Positions 1 to 8,355 are shown, counted from the first letter of the stretch. The stretch is 64,000 nt of DNA from Stygiobacter sp. RIFOXYC2_FULL_38_25 (GCA_001803165.1 MHAZ01000021.1:620001-684000); one strand, 5' to 3'. A program made the numbers and translations. The notes: generated by a model from the sequence alone, not told the origin.

Positions 1-2
1 GC

Positions 3-1517
3 AGATACGCAACACGTACAAAGTTTTGTGAAGTTGTACTTAACAATCAGTACATAGGAATTTATATTCTTCAAGAAAAAATTAAGCGTGGTAAAAACCG
101 CGTTAATATTAAAAAGATAGAAACCACAGACATTACCGGCGACGCACTAACAGGCGGTTATATAATTCATATTGATCGAATTGATGCCGGCGATAAATAT
201 TTTGTTTCAGATTATCCTTCCGTATATCCAAAGGTTCCAAGGCAACCATCGCCAATTAATTATATTATATCATATCCAAATGAAGAAGATTTACAACCCG
301 CACAGCTTACCTATATCAAAAATTACGTTGGGCAGTTTGAGACCACGTTAACAAAAGCTACTTACAACGATCCTTTTGATGGTTACTATGATTACATAGA
401 TATAGACGCATGGGTAGATTATATTCTTGCCGCAGAGTTTACCAAAGCAACTGATGCATACAGACTAAGCGCATATTTGTATAAAAACCGGGACAGTGAA
501 AATGGAAAATTAGTTTACGGACCTATGTGGGATTATGATCTTGCCTTTGGTTTGGCGGATTATGGAGATGGATGGCCTTCCAGCAACTGGATAGCGCCGG
601 TTGATCCATCCGAAGGAAGTATTAATCGTCCTTTCTGGATTAAGAAAATTTTTAATGATCCGGTTATTTTCAACAAGATTGCAAAGCGATGGCATACTAT
701 AAAGCAAACAGTTTTTAATCCCCAAACAATTATGAAATTCATAGATGAAAGCGTGCTTTATCTTACAGAAGCGGGAAATAGAAATTTCCAGAAATGGCCG
801 GAACTTTTTAATCCGGCAGTTTATATCTGGCCTAATAAAAACCGCTTTACAAATTACAATGATGAGATTTTGTACTTAAAAGTTTGGATAAATCAAAGAT
901 ACACTTGGATGGATGCAAATTTGCCGGCGGATTATTCCGATATTGAATGGAAGCAGCCGGGCAAGCGCTGGCTGTTATATCAAACCGGAAAAACAATAAA
1001 GCTGCCGTTAAACTTATTCTACGGAAGCTATAGAAATTTATCCACACTAAGTTTTGTAAGCAAAGACCCAAGCATAACCTTTTCCATTTCAAGCGATTCA
1101 CTTTCGATAACTTCCAGTAAACTTGGCGAGTTTGTATTTAAAGCGCTTGCTAAGAAAGGAACAACTATTGTTTCCATTTCGCCGGAGTATAGAATTAATT
1201 TAGCTACCGGTATAGATGAGCAAAGTAATTTACCAGCTGAATTTAAGTTGGAGCAGAACTATCCTAATCCATTTAATCCCTCCACGACTATCAACTATCA
1301 ACTTTCGACTCCCGGATTTGTTACACTAAAAGTTTACGATGTTCTTGGAAGAGAAGTTGCAACACTTGTTGATGTATACCAACAACCCGGTAATTACAAA
1401 GTTACATTTAACGCGCGTCATCTCGAGCGGAGTCGAGAGATACACAGCGGAATTTATTTCTATAAGTTTACTGTAAACGGATTTTCTCAAACAAAAAAAA
1501 TGTTGCTGGTGAAATGA
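3..1517 (+). CDS. CotH-kinase family secreted protein with T9SS sorting domain (5' end missing)
   Basis: The frame is open from the left edge, so the N-terminus is missing and about 504 residues are visible. GGYIIHIDRID near the left edge and GPMWDYDLAFG further on are CotH-kinase hallmarks (protein kinase-like fold, usually in secreted or coat proteins). The last ~85 residues are a type A T9SS sorting domain: QNYPNPFNPSTTINYQL, then VTLKVYDVLGREVATLV and the basic end KKMLLVK. The protein is therefore expected to cross the outer membrane by the type IX system. The segment HLERSRE in that domain is encoded by a palindromic element at 1417-1443. The stop overlaps the next start in ATGA, suggesting translational coupling. 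The substrate is unknown, and kinase activity cannot be judged without the missing part. Confidence 0.85.
   Translation, partial: RYATRTKFCEVVLNNQYIGIYILQEKIKRGKNRVNIKKIETTDITGDALTGGYIIHIDRIDAGDKYFVSDYPSVYPKVPRQPSPINYIISYPNEEDLQPAQLTYIKNYVGQFETTLTKATYNDPFDGYYDYIDIDAWVDYILAAEFTKATDAYRLSAYLYKNRDSENGKLVYGPMWDYDLAFGLADYGDGWPSSNWIAPVDPSEGSINRPFWIKKIFNDPVIFNKIAKRWHTIKQTVFNPQTIMKFIDESVLYLTEAGNRNFQKWPELFNPAVYIWPNKNRFTNYNDEILYLKVWINQRYTWMDANLPADYSDIEWKQPGKRWLLYQTGKTIKLPLNLFYGSYRNLSTLSFVSKDPSITFSISSDSLSITSSKLGEFVFKALAKKGTTIVSISPEYRINLATGIDEQSNLPAEFKLEQNYPNPFNPSTTINYQLSTPGFVTLKVYDVLGREVATLVDVYQQPGNYKVTFNARHLERSREIHSGIYFYKFTVNGFSQTKKMLLVK
1417..1443. repeat. In-frame palindromic element (PAL-1) inside a T9SS sorting domain
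   Basis: The sequence begins GTCATCTCGAGCGG and continues AGTCGAGAGATAC, an imperfect inverted repeat. It is translated as HLERSREI between the conserved TFNAR and SGIYFY parts of the sorting domain. Copies lie at the same domain position at 22877-22904 (opposite orientation relative to its gene) and 25583-25609. A related core lies upstream of ruvC at 40235-40261. Confidence 0.75.
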
Positions 1518-2191
1518 CAGCGAAACAAATTATTGCCGAGCTAAGGAAAAACGGAAGCGAGTATGACCGCAAAGGAATGGCGCGCTTTGGAATTAATGTT
1601 GATAAAGCTTTTGGAGTTAACGTTCCGGTAATGCGCACGCTTGCTAAACTGATTGGAAAGAATCATGAACTTGCTATAGAGTTGTGGGAAAGCGGCTACC
1701 ACGAAGCCAGACATGTTGCCGCAATGATTGACGATCCTAAACTTGTTACAAAGGCACAGATGAATAAATGGGTTCGCGATTTTAATTCGTGGGATATTTG
1801 CGATGGCACTTGCAGCAATCTGTTTAGGAAAACTCCTTACGCAATCGAGAAAATTTATGAGTGGTGCGAAAAGAAAGACGAGTATGTACGCCGCGCCGGA
1901 TTTTCGTTAATGTGTTATGTTGCGGTTCATCATAAAACAAGAGACGATGAAGAGTTTTTAGAGTTTCTTCCTCTGATAAAAAAATATTCGGTTGATGAAA
2001 GAAACTTTGTGAAGAAAGCTGTAAACTGGGCGCTTAGACAAATAGGCAAACGAAGTAGATTCTTAAATGAAGAAGCGCTTAAAGTCGCGAGAGAAATTCA
2101 TGCACTCGATTCAAAATCCGCAAAGTGGATTGCCAGCGACGCAATACGTGAACTGACCGATCCTAAAATTCTCGCGCGAATAAAAAGGTAA
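1514..2191 (+). CDS. DNA alkylation repair protein, AlkD/HEAT-like family
   Basis: This 225-residue, all-helical protein resembles the AlkD family, HEAT-like DNA glycosylases that remove N3- and N7-alkylated purines without base flipping. Visible family features are FGINVDKAFGVNVPVMR near the N-terminus, the HEAT-like ELWESGYHEARHVAAMI, and FNSWDICDGTCSNLF in the middle, where AlkD proteins carry their DNA-contacting Trp/Asp. The length is normal for the family. The ATG overlaps the stop of the CotH gene (ATGA), so it is probably translated by coupling even though the two functions look unrelated. The family is fairly secure; the exact lesion specificity is not. Confidence 0.85.
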   Translation: MTAKQIIAELRKNGSEYDRKGMARFGINVDKAFGVNVPVMRTLAKLIGKNHELAIELWESGYHEARHVAAMIDDPKLVTKAQMNKWVRDFNSWDICDGTCSNLFRKTPYAIEKIYEWCEKKDEYVRRAGFSLMCYVAVHHKTRDDEEFLEFLPLIKKYSVDERNFVKKAVNWALRQIGKRSRFLNEEALKVAREIHALDSKSAKWIASDAIRELTDPKILARIKR

Positions 2192-2195
2192 TTTC

Positions 2196-2448
2196 TGTCA
2201 TATTGTGTCCGAGTCGTCGGGACGAAATATCTCCGCCTAATATTACTAACTCACCTTACGCAAGAAGTTTTATCTCGGTGTAACTCAGTGACTCCGCTGT
2301 GGCGCTCGGTGTAAAAAAATAGAAATTTCACAGAGAAACACAGAGCAAATACAGAGAATCACAGAGAAAAGATATTTATTCTGATTCTAGCGTAATGTGA
2401 ATTACTAAGTAATTCTTCTACCGCAATAAACGCGGGATCAGAATGACA
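2196..2448. repeat. Composite intergenic repeat bounded by TGTCAT / ATGACA
   Basis: This gene-free stretch starts with TGTCATATTGTG and ends with CGGGATCAGAATGACA, an inverted pair of the termini seen at 19560, 42439 and 40811-40922. Inside are a run of CACAGAG-type units (about 2325-2370), a GGTGTAACTCAGTG segment and the palindrome GAATTACTAAGTAATTC. I see no gene in it. It looks like nested dispersed elements between a plus- and a minus-strand gene. Confidence 0.55.
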
Positions 2449-2450
2449 AA

Positions 2451-2708
2451 CTACTCAACTACCAACTCAATAAGCTTCGAAGAAACTCCCGGCAGAACAG
2501 AAAGCTTGCGTGCTATTTCTTGGTTCTGCTCATCACTGCCAACCATTTCTAAAATTACCAATCCGGAATCTGAACAGTTATCAAGCACGCCGTCATGAAT
2601 TCCCAGACGAGTTTTAATTAAACAGCCCCAGCCTGTTAATATCTGCTGAACTTTTACAGCTTCGTCTTTTCTCTTTCCAATCAAAACTAAAAGGATTGTC
2701 TTTTTCAT
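2451..2708 (-). CDS. TM1266-like small ferredoxin-fold (ACT/NikR-C-like) protein
   Basis: This is an 85-residue protein if translated from the ATG at 2708, which has a GGAG ribosome site seven bases upstream; an open extension of 20 residues beyond it has no such site. The pattern MKKTILLVLIGKRK, LGIHDGVLDNCSDSGLVILEMVGS and LSVLPGVSSKLIEL resembles the TM1266 family, which carries an ACT-like fold and is annotated as a putative iron-only hydrogenase system regulator. No hydrogenase gene lies in this window, so the regulatory role is not supported by context. It is divergent from the DUF2975 operon. The fold assignment is moderately sure and the function open. Confidence 0.6.
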   Translation of the reverse strand: MKKTILLVLIGKRKDEAVKVQQILTGWGCLIKTRLGIHDGVLDNCSDSGLVILEMVGSDEQNQEIARKLSVLPGVSSKLIELVVE

Positions 2709-2813
2709 TTTGGCTCCAGAAATTGAATTGTGCAAACCGAAAATAGACCAATCCCCCCGAAGTAGCAATACAAGTTTTACGGCAAAAATATATTGATAAA
2801 CGATAAAATCATC

Positions 2814-2842
2814 TTGACAAACAGAATTTGACTAATTAAATT
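2814..2842 (+). promoter_or_regulatory. Candidate promoter of the DUF2975 operon
   Basis: TTGACA at 2814-2819, a 17-base spacer and TAAATT at 2837-2842 lie 28 bases before the first operon gene. That gene has a good ribosome site (AAGGTGAG, 2860-2867). The call is by pattern only; Bacteroidota-type sigma factors may use other signals. Confidence 0.4.
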
Positions 2843-2870
2843 GAAATCGAAATTCAGATAAGGTGAGAAA

Positions 2871-3509
2871 ATGAAAATGACGTCTATCAAAAATCTTCAA
2901 GTAAGCGGAGTTTACAGCATTCTAAGCATTTTGATGGGAATGACCGGATTGATGGCGGCACTTACAATAGTCGTTCCGGCTGTTACGGCAATTATTGGAG
3001 ATACAATGCCGTCTTGGTACGGCTTGCCGGTAAGTTTGGAGCTTCCTTTTTCAGAAGTAAAACGTGTTGCATCGGAAAACTACACCATCTTTCCAATTTG
3101 GGGCGAACTAAAAATTTTTCACTTAAACGCGCTAAACAACTTTCTATATAGTTTGATTCCAATTTTAGTTTTTATTTCGGCAACGTATGCAATTTATCTG
3201 CTCAGAAAATTCTTTAAGAATATTTACGAAGGAAAATTCTTCGCGACAGAAAATAAACGGGTAATGTACACGCTCGGAACGTTATGCATAATTATTCCTC
3301 CAATAATTAAGATGATACAGAAAGCAATATTGGTTGCTCTGCCAAAAGATTTAATTGTTGATGGAATGAAAGTTCTTCCGCCGGAAGGAATGGGTTTTAT
3401 GCAAAACTTTTTTAGCGAGTATTTGATACTCGGTTTGTTCTTAATAATTCTCGCCGATGTATTTAGCGAAGGTAAAAAACTGAAAGAAGAAAACGACTTA
3501 ACCGTGTGA
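2871..3509 (+). CDS. DUF2975 membrane protein, short (A) type, first copy
   Basis: This 212-residue integral membrane protein has about four hydrophobic segments (roughly residues 18-42, 88-110, 130-150 and 178-198). It carries the loop LRKFFKNIYEGKFFATEN and ends KKLKEENDLTV. That C-terminus and architecture match DUF2975, found next to YozG-like XRE regulators in Bacillus (YoaS/YozG) and in Bacteroidota. It opens a five-gene operon, with 6 bases to the next gene. It shares the arrangement LRK-KN-YE-FxxEN and the motif NGMKV/DGMKV with the third gene (4336), so the two are paralogues. The molecular function of DUF2975 is not known; a membrane sensor or partner of the XRE protein is inference. 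Confidence 0.8.
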   Translation: MKMTSIKNLQVSGVYSILSILMGMTGLMAALTIVVPAVTAIIGDTMPSWYGLPVSLELPFSEVKRVASENYTIFPIWGELKIFHLNALNNFLYSLIPILVFISATYAIYLLRKFFKNIYEGKFFATENKRVMYTLGTLCIIIPPIIKMIQKAILVALPKDLIVDGMKVLPPEGMGFMQNFFSEYLILGLFLIILADVFSEGKKLKEENDLTV

Positions 3510-3515
3510 GGGAAA

Positions 3516-4328
3516 ATGAAAAACGAAAGAATGAAATTAATTGCCAATTTGGTCTGGTACAGTGGAATAGCTGTTTCGTCTATACTGTTAATTGTAATAG
3601 TAATGATGAATCTTGCTGCTAAGAGAGTAATTAAGAATGAATTTTTTAATACCCCAATTACAGTAACAGTAAATGATTATTCCTATAAACTAGGTGTACA
3701 TTACTTTGAAGTTAGAAGGTTTGGCTCGATGTCAAGCAGATATGTAAATCAAGAGTTGGGATTCTTCTTTGCAAAAGAAAATCCGTTTTTCGACGAAGCA
3801 ATAAAAGAACTATATAATTATGATTACAGGCGAATACGTAACGACTATTCTTCGGAAAGACTCAAAACAATAGCAGAAAGAAAATTAGAAACTCCGTTTG
3901 CCAAACCATTCTTTTATGACCTAAATCCTTTAAGAATTAGCAGCTATGAATATGTTCCGGAAGTATTGTATGGATTCTCAATTATGCTAATTATGGTGCT
4001 GACTTTCTTCTTAATAATCATTAGAAATCTAAAACTGCTAATAAATAATTATGCTTCTGAAGGAAGCTTTACTAACGAAAATGCTACACTAGTAAAATTT
4101 ATAGGATTTTACTTTCTCATTGGAGAATTAATTAGAGTGGCTATTGTTTATTGGATTAATTCAGCAATAGCTAAAACAGAATGGGTCAATTCGGTACAGC
4201 AGTCCTACTCTCTCTCGGTTAATTCATTCAACTATGCACTGATTTTTGCGGGTATTGTTCTGCTTGTTATTTCAAAAATACTTGCATCAGCAGCCATAAT
4301 TAAACAAGAAAACGACTTAACCGTGTGA
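3516..4328 (+). CDS. DUF2975-like membrane protein, long (B) type, first copy
   Basis: This 270-residue protein has an N-terminal membrane segment (about 12-34), a ~110-residue extracytoplasmic region containing YKLGVHYFEVRRF, then three hydrophobic segments and the end IKQENDLTV. It is clearly the paralogue of the gene at 4988 (YRFGKEYVEVRR, same tail), and differs from the A type by the large soluble domain. Its GTGAGGG ribosome site overlaps the stop of the preceding gene. The second half (FTNENATLVKFIGFYFLIGELIR) is DUF2975-like. Function unknown; the soluble region is a plausible ligand- or partner-binding part. Confidence 0.75.
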   Translation: MKNERMKLIANLVWYSGIAVSSILLIVIVMMNLAAKRVIKNEFFNTPITVTVNDYSYKLGVHYFEVRRFGSMSSRYVNQELGFFFAKENPFFDEAIKELYNYDYRRIRNDYSSERLKTIAERKLETPFAKPFFYDLNPLRISSYEYVPEVLYGFSIMLIMVLTFFLIIIRNLKLLINNYASEGSFTNENATLVKFIGFYFLIGELIRVAIVYWINSAIAKTEWVNSVQQSYSLSVNSFNYALIFAGIVLLVISKILASAAIIKQENDLTV

Positions 4329-4335
4329 GGGAGAA

Positions 4336-4980
4336 ATGGAAACGAGAAAGCTTAAAAACACAACTTATTTAGCCTATTGCGGTATGAATATAGTTCTTGG
4401 AGCCTCAATTACAGCTGTTATGCTTTATCTAATTTTGACTATTTATTCTGTTTTAACTGGTACAGAGTTAATCGGCACAATGGGCTTGACAGTAAAACTT
4501 ATTCCTCAAGCTCCAAACTCAATGGTGTTAACTAACGAAGGAATCGCGTTTAACAAAGTATATGCAGAAATGCAAATTCTTAAAAAATCAAAGAGCATCT
4601 TTTGGCTGGCTGATATATTGCCAATCCTAGAACTAGTTACATGGACTCTGGTGATTTACTTCCTAAGGAAAGTGGTCAAGAATGTGTATGAAAGAAACCA
4701 CTTCGTTTCAGAGAATTTGAAAAGCATGAGAAGAATTGCATACATAGTAATGATTATTCCGCATGTAATAATTTATTTAGAAAATACTCTGATCTCATCT
4801 TTACCACAAAGTATAGTTATAAATGGAATGAAGGTTGGTAAAATTTTACATGGTATTATAAACATATTTAATTTCTCATTAAGTCACGTTTATATCTTAG
4901 CTGGCTTGCTAATTTTAATGTTAGCGGAAGTTTTTAAAGCTGGCAAAGTAATTCAACAAAAAAACGACTTAACAGTGTGA
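4336..4980 (+). CDS. DUF2975 membrane protein, short (A) type, second copy
   Basis: At 214 residues it has the same layout as the first operon gene: four hydrophobic segments, the loop LRKVVKNVYERNHFVSEN, the motif NGMKV before the last segment, and the tail IQQKNDLTV. It follows the B gene by seven bases and uses a GAGGGAG site that overlaps the upstream TGA. Sequence identity to the first copy is visibly low outside these motifs, so the duplication is old or the copies have diverged in specificity. Function unknown. Confidence 0.78.
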   Translation: METRKLKNTTYLAYCGMNIVLGASITAVMLYLILTIYSVLTGTELIGTMGLTVKLIPQAPNSMVLTNEGIAFNKVYAEMQILKKSKSIFWLADILPILELVTWTLVIYFLRKVVKNVYERNHFVSENLKSMRRIAYIVMIIPHVIIYLENTLISSLPQSIVINGMKVGKILHGIINIFNFSLSHVYILAGLLILMLAEVFKAGKVIQQKNDLTV

Positions 4981-4987
4981 GGGAAAA

Positions 4988-5776
4988 ATGAAAGGGAATA
5001 GGCTAAAAAGAGTATCAAAACTAATACAGTATAGTTCTATACTTATTTCTTTAGTTTTGATTTTAACGGCAAGTATATTTTGTCTTAACGCAGCAAAAAT
5101 AATTGGTATCAACATTCCATTCATCACACCCTCCGTTAGGATTGATAACCACACTTATAGGTTCGGAAAAGAATATGTAGAAGTTAGGAGAATAAACTCG
5201 GCGTTAGAGGAATTTACTGGTATAAAAATCGCAGAGCGAATTTACACACCAAAGTCTTACTTTGATTCGGCGATAAAAGATTTGTATAAACTTGATTTGG
5301 AGAAATTTCGCAAATATCCAAGTCACGGCACGAAAATATCTTTAGTATTATTTGATAAGCAACCGCGCTTGTTTCCACTGAGGTATTTTACTTATGAAAA
5401 GATTCCAGAAGTTGTAGTTGGATTCTCTCTCTTGTTGGTGTTCTTATCAGTACTAGTATTAATAGTTAGTAATAATATAGTTAAACTGATTGATAACGCT
5501 ATCGAGGAGAGCCTTTTTAAGATCGAAAACGCTGAGAGAATAAAATACATAGGATTCTACTTTTTAATAGGAGAAACCGTTCGACTGCTAATTTTCTTTT
5601 GGGTAAATAATTCAATTGCGCACATGGAGTGGTTTAATTCTCAAAGAATGTCATATTTTCCTTCAATAAGCGAAATTAATTTTTCTCTAATAGTTGCTGG
5701 AATTGTATTACTAATCATTTCAAAAATTGTTTCCATTAGTGCAGCAATTAAACAAGAAAACGATTTAACCGTGTGA
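4988..5776 (+). CDS. DUF2975-like membrane protein, long (B) type, second copy
   Basis: This 262-residue paralogue of the gene at 3516 has an N-terminal membrane segment, a soluble region with YRFGKEYVEVRR, then three membrane segments with IENAERIKYIGFYFLIGETVR and the tail IKQENDLTV. It is the fourth DUF2975 gene in the array, followed after seven bases by the XRE regulator. Conservation of the soluble domain core between the two B copies suggests that it matters for function, which is not known. Confidence 0.75.
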   Translation: MKGNRLKRVSKLIQYSSILISLVLILTASIFCLNAAKIIGINIPFITPSVRIDNHTYRFGKEYVEVRRINSALEEFTGIKIAERIYTPKSYFDSAIKDLYKLDLEKFRKYPSHGTKISLVLFDKQPRLFPLRYFTYEKIPEVVVGFSLLLVFLSVLVLIVSNNIVKLIDNAIEESLFKIENAERIKYIGFYFLIGETVRLLIFFWVNNSIAHMEWFNSQRMSYFPSISEINFSLIVAGIVLLIISKIVSISAAIKQENDLTV

Positions 5777-5783
5777 GGACGCG

Positions 5784-6005
5784 ATGATACGAATAAACTT
5801 AGATGTAATGATGGCAAGGCGGAAGATGTCGCTGACTGAGCTTGCGGAAAAAGTTGGGATAACAATGGCGAATCTTTCTGTACTCAAAACAGAAAAAGCG
5901 CGCGCGGTAAGGTTTTCAACGCTAGAAGCAATTTGCAAAGCGCTTGATTGCCAACCCGGCGATATTTTAGAATATATCCCGGACGCAACTCCACCGGAAA
6001 ATTAA
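5784..6005 (+). CDS. YozG-like XRE-family transcriptional regulator
   Basis: This 73-residue protein is almost only a helix-turn-helix: MIRINLDVMMARRKMSLTEL, then LAEKVGITMANLSVLKT as the HTH core, and the diagnostic end LEAICKALDCQPGDILEY. It matches the YozG/Cro-CI type small XRE proteins paired with DUF2975. It lacks a separate ligand domain, so any signal probably comes from the co-encoded membrane proteins (inference). It is the last gene of the operon, and a long hairpin follows. Autoregulation is likely by analogy but no operator was identified. Confidence 0.9.
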   Translation: MIRINLDVMMARRKMSLTELAEKVGITMANLSVLKTEKARAVRFSTLEAICKALDCQPGDILEYIPDATPPEN

Positions 6006-6016
6006 CTTTTCTATTG

Positions 6017-6051
6017 CGGGAAAGTGTTTTGTATAACAATACATTTTCCCG
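6017..6051 (+). terminator. Hairpin after the DUF2975-XRE operon
   Basis: CGGGAAA (6017-6023) pairs with TTTCCCG (6045-6051), and the inner GTGT/TTGT bases extend the stem. The downstream run TTCTCCTTATTTTT is only partly T-rich, so this is a probable but not textbook terminator. Confidence 0.5.
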
Positions 6052-6105
6052 TTCTCCTTATTTTTGCACCTATAACTTTACAACACAATTTGGTAAAACA
6101 GAATT

Positions 6106-6468
6106 ATGATTAACTACATTATAAATATGCCGGTAATTATCCGCGCAACATTTCTGCTAATTCTCTCAAATCTATTTATGACATTTGCTTGGTACGGACA
6201 CTTAAAAAACCACGCAGATAAGAAATGGTACATTGCCGCTCTTCTAAGCTGGGGAATTGCTCTCTTTGAATATCTCTTGCAAGTCCCGGCTAATAGAATT
6301 GGCTACTCCGAGCTGGATATTGCCCAGCTAAAAATTCTACAAGAAGTGATAACGCTTTCCGTTTTTGTTCCATTCGCAATTCTCTATATGCGTCAGCCAT
6401 TCAAGCTGGATTTTCTTTGGGCTGGTCTTTGTTTAATCGGCGCGGTCTATTTCATCTTCCGTTCATAA
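6106..6468 (+). CDS. DUF486 (DMT-like) small membrane protein
   Basis: This 120-residue protein has four predicted membrane helices. FMTFAWYGHLKN near the N-terminus, SWGIALFEYLLQVPANRIG in the middle and VPFAILYMRQPFKLDFLWAG near the end are the DUF486 pattern, a family related to half-size drug/metabolite transporters. The start has a poor ribosome site, so a nearby internal start cannot be excluded, but the family length fits. It stands alone between the XRE operon and the serine hydrolase. No substrate is known for the family. Confidence 0.8.
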   Translation: MINYIINMPVIIRATFLLILSNLFMTFAWYGHLKNHADKKWYIAALLSWGIALFEYLLQVPANRIGYSELDIAQLKILQEVITLSVFVPFAILYMRQPFKLDFLWAGLCLIGAVYFIFRS

Positions 6469-6540
6469 TTCTTTATAGCTTATGTAACTTAATTGATTTA
6501 GCAGGCATCTAAATCAACACCAATCATAAAGGAAATTAAG

Positions 6541-8271
6541 ATGAAGAAAATTACGATCATGCTTTTTCTCGTCCTATCTGTTTTCTCTCAATCCTATCTT
6601 TTAGCACAATCCAAAGCAGAAAAAATTGACCAGCTTATTTCAAAGTACAATGAGTATCGCTATTTCAACGGCAGCGCTCTTGTAGCGGATAACTTTGATG
6701 TAGTTCTCAAGAAGGGTTACGGTTTCGCAAATATGGAATGGAATATCCCAAATGCGGCGGAAACGAAACATCGCCTCGGTTCAATTACAAAACAATTCAC
6801 ATCAATGTTAATCATGCAGCTTGTTGAAAAAGGAAAAATTAAACTTGATGGAAAGCTGACGGAATATTTACCTTATTACCGCAAAGACACCGGCGACAAG
6901 ATTACAATTGAAATGCTTCTGACGCACACATCGGGCATTCCAAGTTATACTGCCGAAACGGATTTTCTCAAAAATGTAAGCCGTAAATTTTATAAGCCGG
7001 ATGATTTTGTAAAAGAACATTGCAGTGGTGATCTGGAATTCGAACCGGGCAAGCAATATGCTTACAACAATTCCGGCTATTTTATACTCGGAGCGATTAT
7101 AGAAAAGATAACCGGAAAAGCTTATGAAGCAGTTCTTAGAGAAAATATTTTTGAACCGCTTGGCATGAATAACTCCGGCTACGATTTAGCAGAAACGATT
7201 TTACTTAAACGCGCAGCCGGCTACCAAAAAACTTTCGATGGTTATACAAACGCACCTTTTCTTGATATGTCTCTGCCTTATGCTGCGGGCTCACTCTATT
7301 CAACTGTGGAAGACCTTTTTGTTTGGGATAAAGCGCTTCAGACAGAAAAGCTTTTACCAAAGAAATTTATGGATGAGATATTTAAATCGAGAGTAGAAGG
7401 ACTCGGGGCGAAGTATGGTTATGGCTTGAGTTTAGGGAAAAAGAAGATTGGTGATGAGGAATATGATGTAATTACACACGGTGGCGGAATCAATGGGTTT
7501 AACACAATCAATTATTTCATTCCCAAGAAAGGACAAGTTGTAATTCTATTTAGTAATGCCGGCGGCGCACCATTAAATGAAATAACGGAAAAAATTATTG
7601 ATATCTTAAATGGGAAAGAAGCTAAAATGCCGGCTCAATCGCTTGCCGAGCACCTCGCAAATGTTATTAAAGAAGATGGTGTTAAAGATGCGGTTGATCA
7701 GTTCAAACAGATGAAAGAAGAAAAGGATGCATTCATTCTAAGAGAAAACGAGATGAATCAGCTTGGATATTCTTTAATGAGTGAAAACAAGCTTGACGAA
7801 GCAATAGCAGTTTTCAAATTAAATGTAGGTGAATTTCCCAAATCGGCAAACGTGTACGATAGCTACGGCGAAGCGCTTCTAAAAAAAGGAAATAAGGAAG
7901 AAGCTTTAGTCAATTACAAAAAATCTCTTGAATTAAATCCAAGAAACACCGGTGCGGTAAAAGTGTTAAAGGAGAACGGTGTAACCGTTGATGAACCCAA
8001 AGAGATAAAACTTTCCGCCGAGATATTAAAACAATACGTGGGTAAATATCAGTTGGCTCCAAATTTTATTATGGCAGTAACGGTTAACGGCGAGAAGATA
8101 TTTGTTCAGGCAACAGGTCAGCCGCAAGCGGAAATATTTCCATTAGCCGAAGACAAGTTTTATCCGAAAGTTGTTGACGCGCAAATAAGGTTTGTTAGAG
8201 AGAATGGAATTGTTAACCAACTAATACTTTTGCAGAACGGAAGAGAGATGCCGGCTAAGAAAATCGAATAG
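6541..8271 (+). CDS. Exported beta-lactamase-fold serine hydrolase with TPR and C-terminal DUF3471-like domain
   Basis: The 576-residue protein starts with a signal peptide (about residues 1-22, ending LLAQ). Class C beta-lactamase/PBP4-like active-site motifs are intact: SITK at 81-84 (nucleophile Ser and general-base Lys), YNN at 175-177 and HGG at 313-315. After the catalytic domain (about 25-355) come two TPR-like helices pairs (about 410-480, AYDSYGEALLKKGNKEEALV-type) and a C-terminal beta domain like DUF3471. A clean AAAGGAA site precedes the ATG. The family includes D-aminopeptidases, esterases and PBPs; the substrate cannot be told from sequence. It is monocistronic, with a terminator 30 bases downstream. 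Confidence 0.9.
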   Translation: MKKITIMLFLVLSVFSQSYLLAQSKAEKIDQLISKYNEYRYFNGSALVADNFDVVLKKGYGFANMEWNIPNAAETKHRLGSITKQFTSMLIMQLVEKGKIKLDGKLTEYLPYYRKDTGDKITIEMLLTHTSGIPSYTAETDFLKNVSRKFYKPDDFVKEHCSGDLEFEPGKQYAYNNSGYFILGAIIEKITGKAYEAVLRENIFEPLGMNNSGYDLAETILLKRAAGYQKTFDGYTNAPFLDMSLPYAAGSLYSTVEDLFVWDKALQTEKLLPKKFMDEIFKSRVEGLGAKYGYGLSLGKKKIGDEEYDVITHGGGINGFNTINYFIPKKGQVVILFSNAGGAPLNEITEKIIDILNGKEAKMPAQSLAEHLANVIKEDGVKDAVDQFKQMKEEKDAFILRENEMNQLGYSLMSENKLDEAIAVFKLNVGEFPKSANVYDSYGEALLKKGNKEEALVNYKKSLELNPRNTGAVKVLKENGVTVDEPKEIKLSAEILKQYVGKYQLAPNFIMAVTVNGEKIFVQATGQPQAEIFPLAEDKFYPKVVDAQIRFVRENGIVNQLILLQNGREMPAKKIE

Positions 8272-8299
8272 ATTCATAACCTCAATAAATTTTTGACGG

Positions 8300-8328
8300 A
8301 ACCCGGTTTCAGCAGAGCCGGGTTTTTT
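8300..8328 (+). terminator. Rho-independent terminator after the serine hydrolase
   Basis: The stem AACCCGG / CCGGGTT is followed immediately by six T residues. It isolates the hydrolase gene from the arginine operon. Confidence 0.85.
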
Positions 8329-8355
8329 AATGCAAATTCCCCGGATTTTTAGCCT

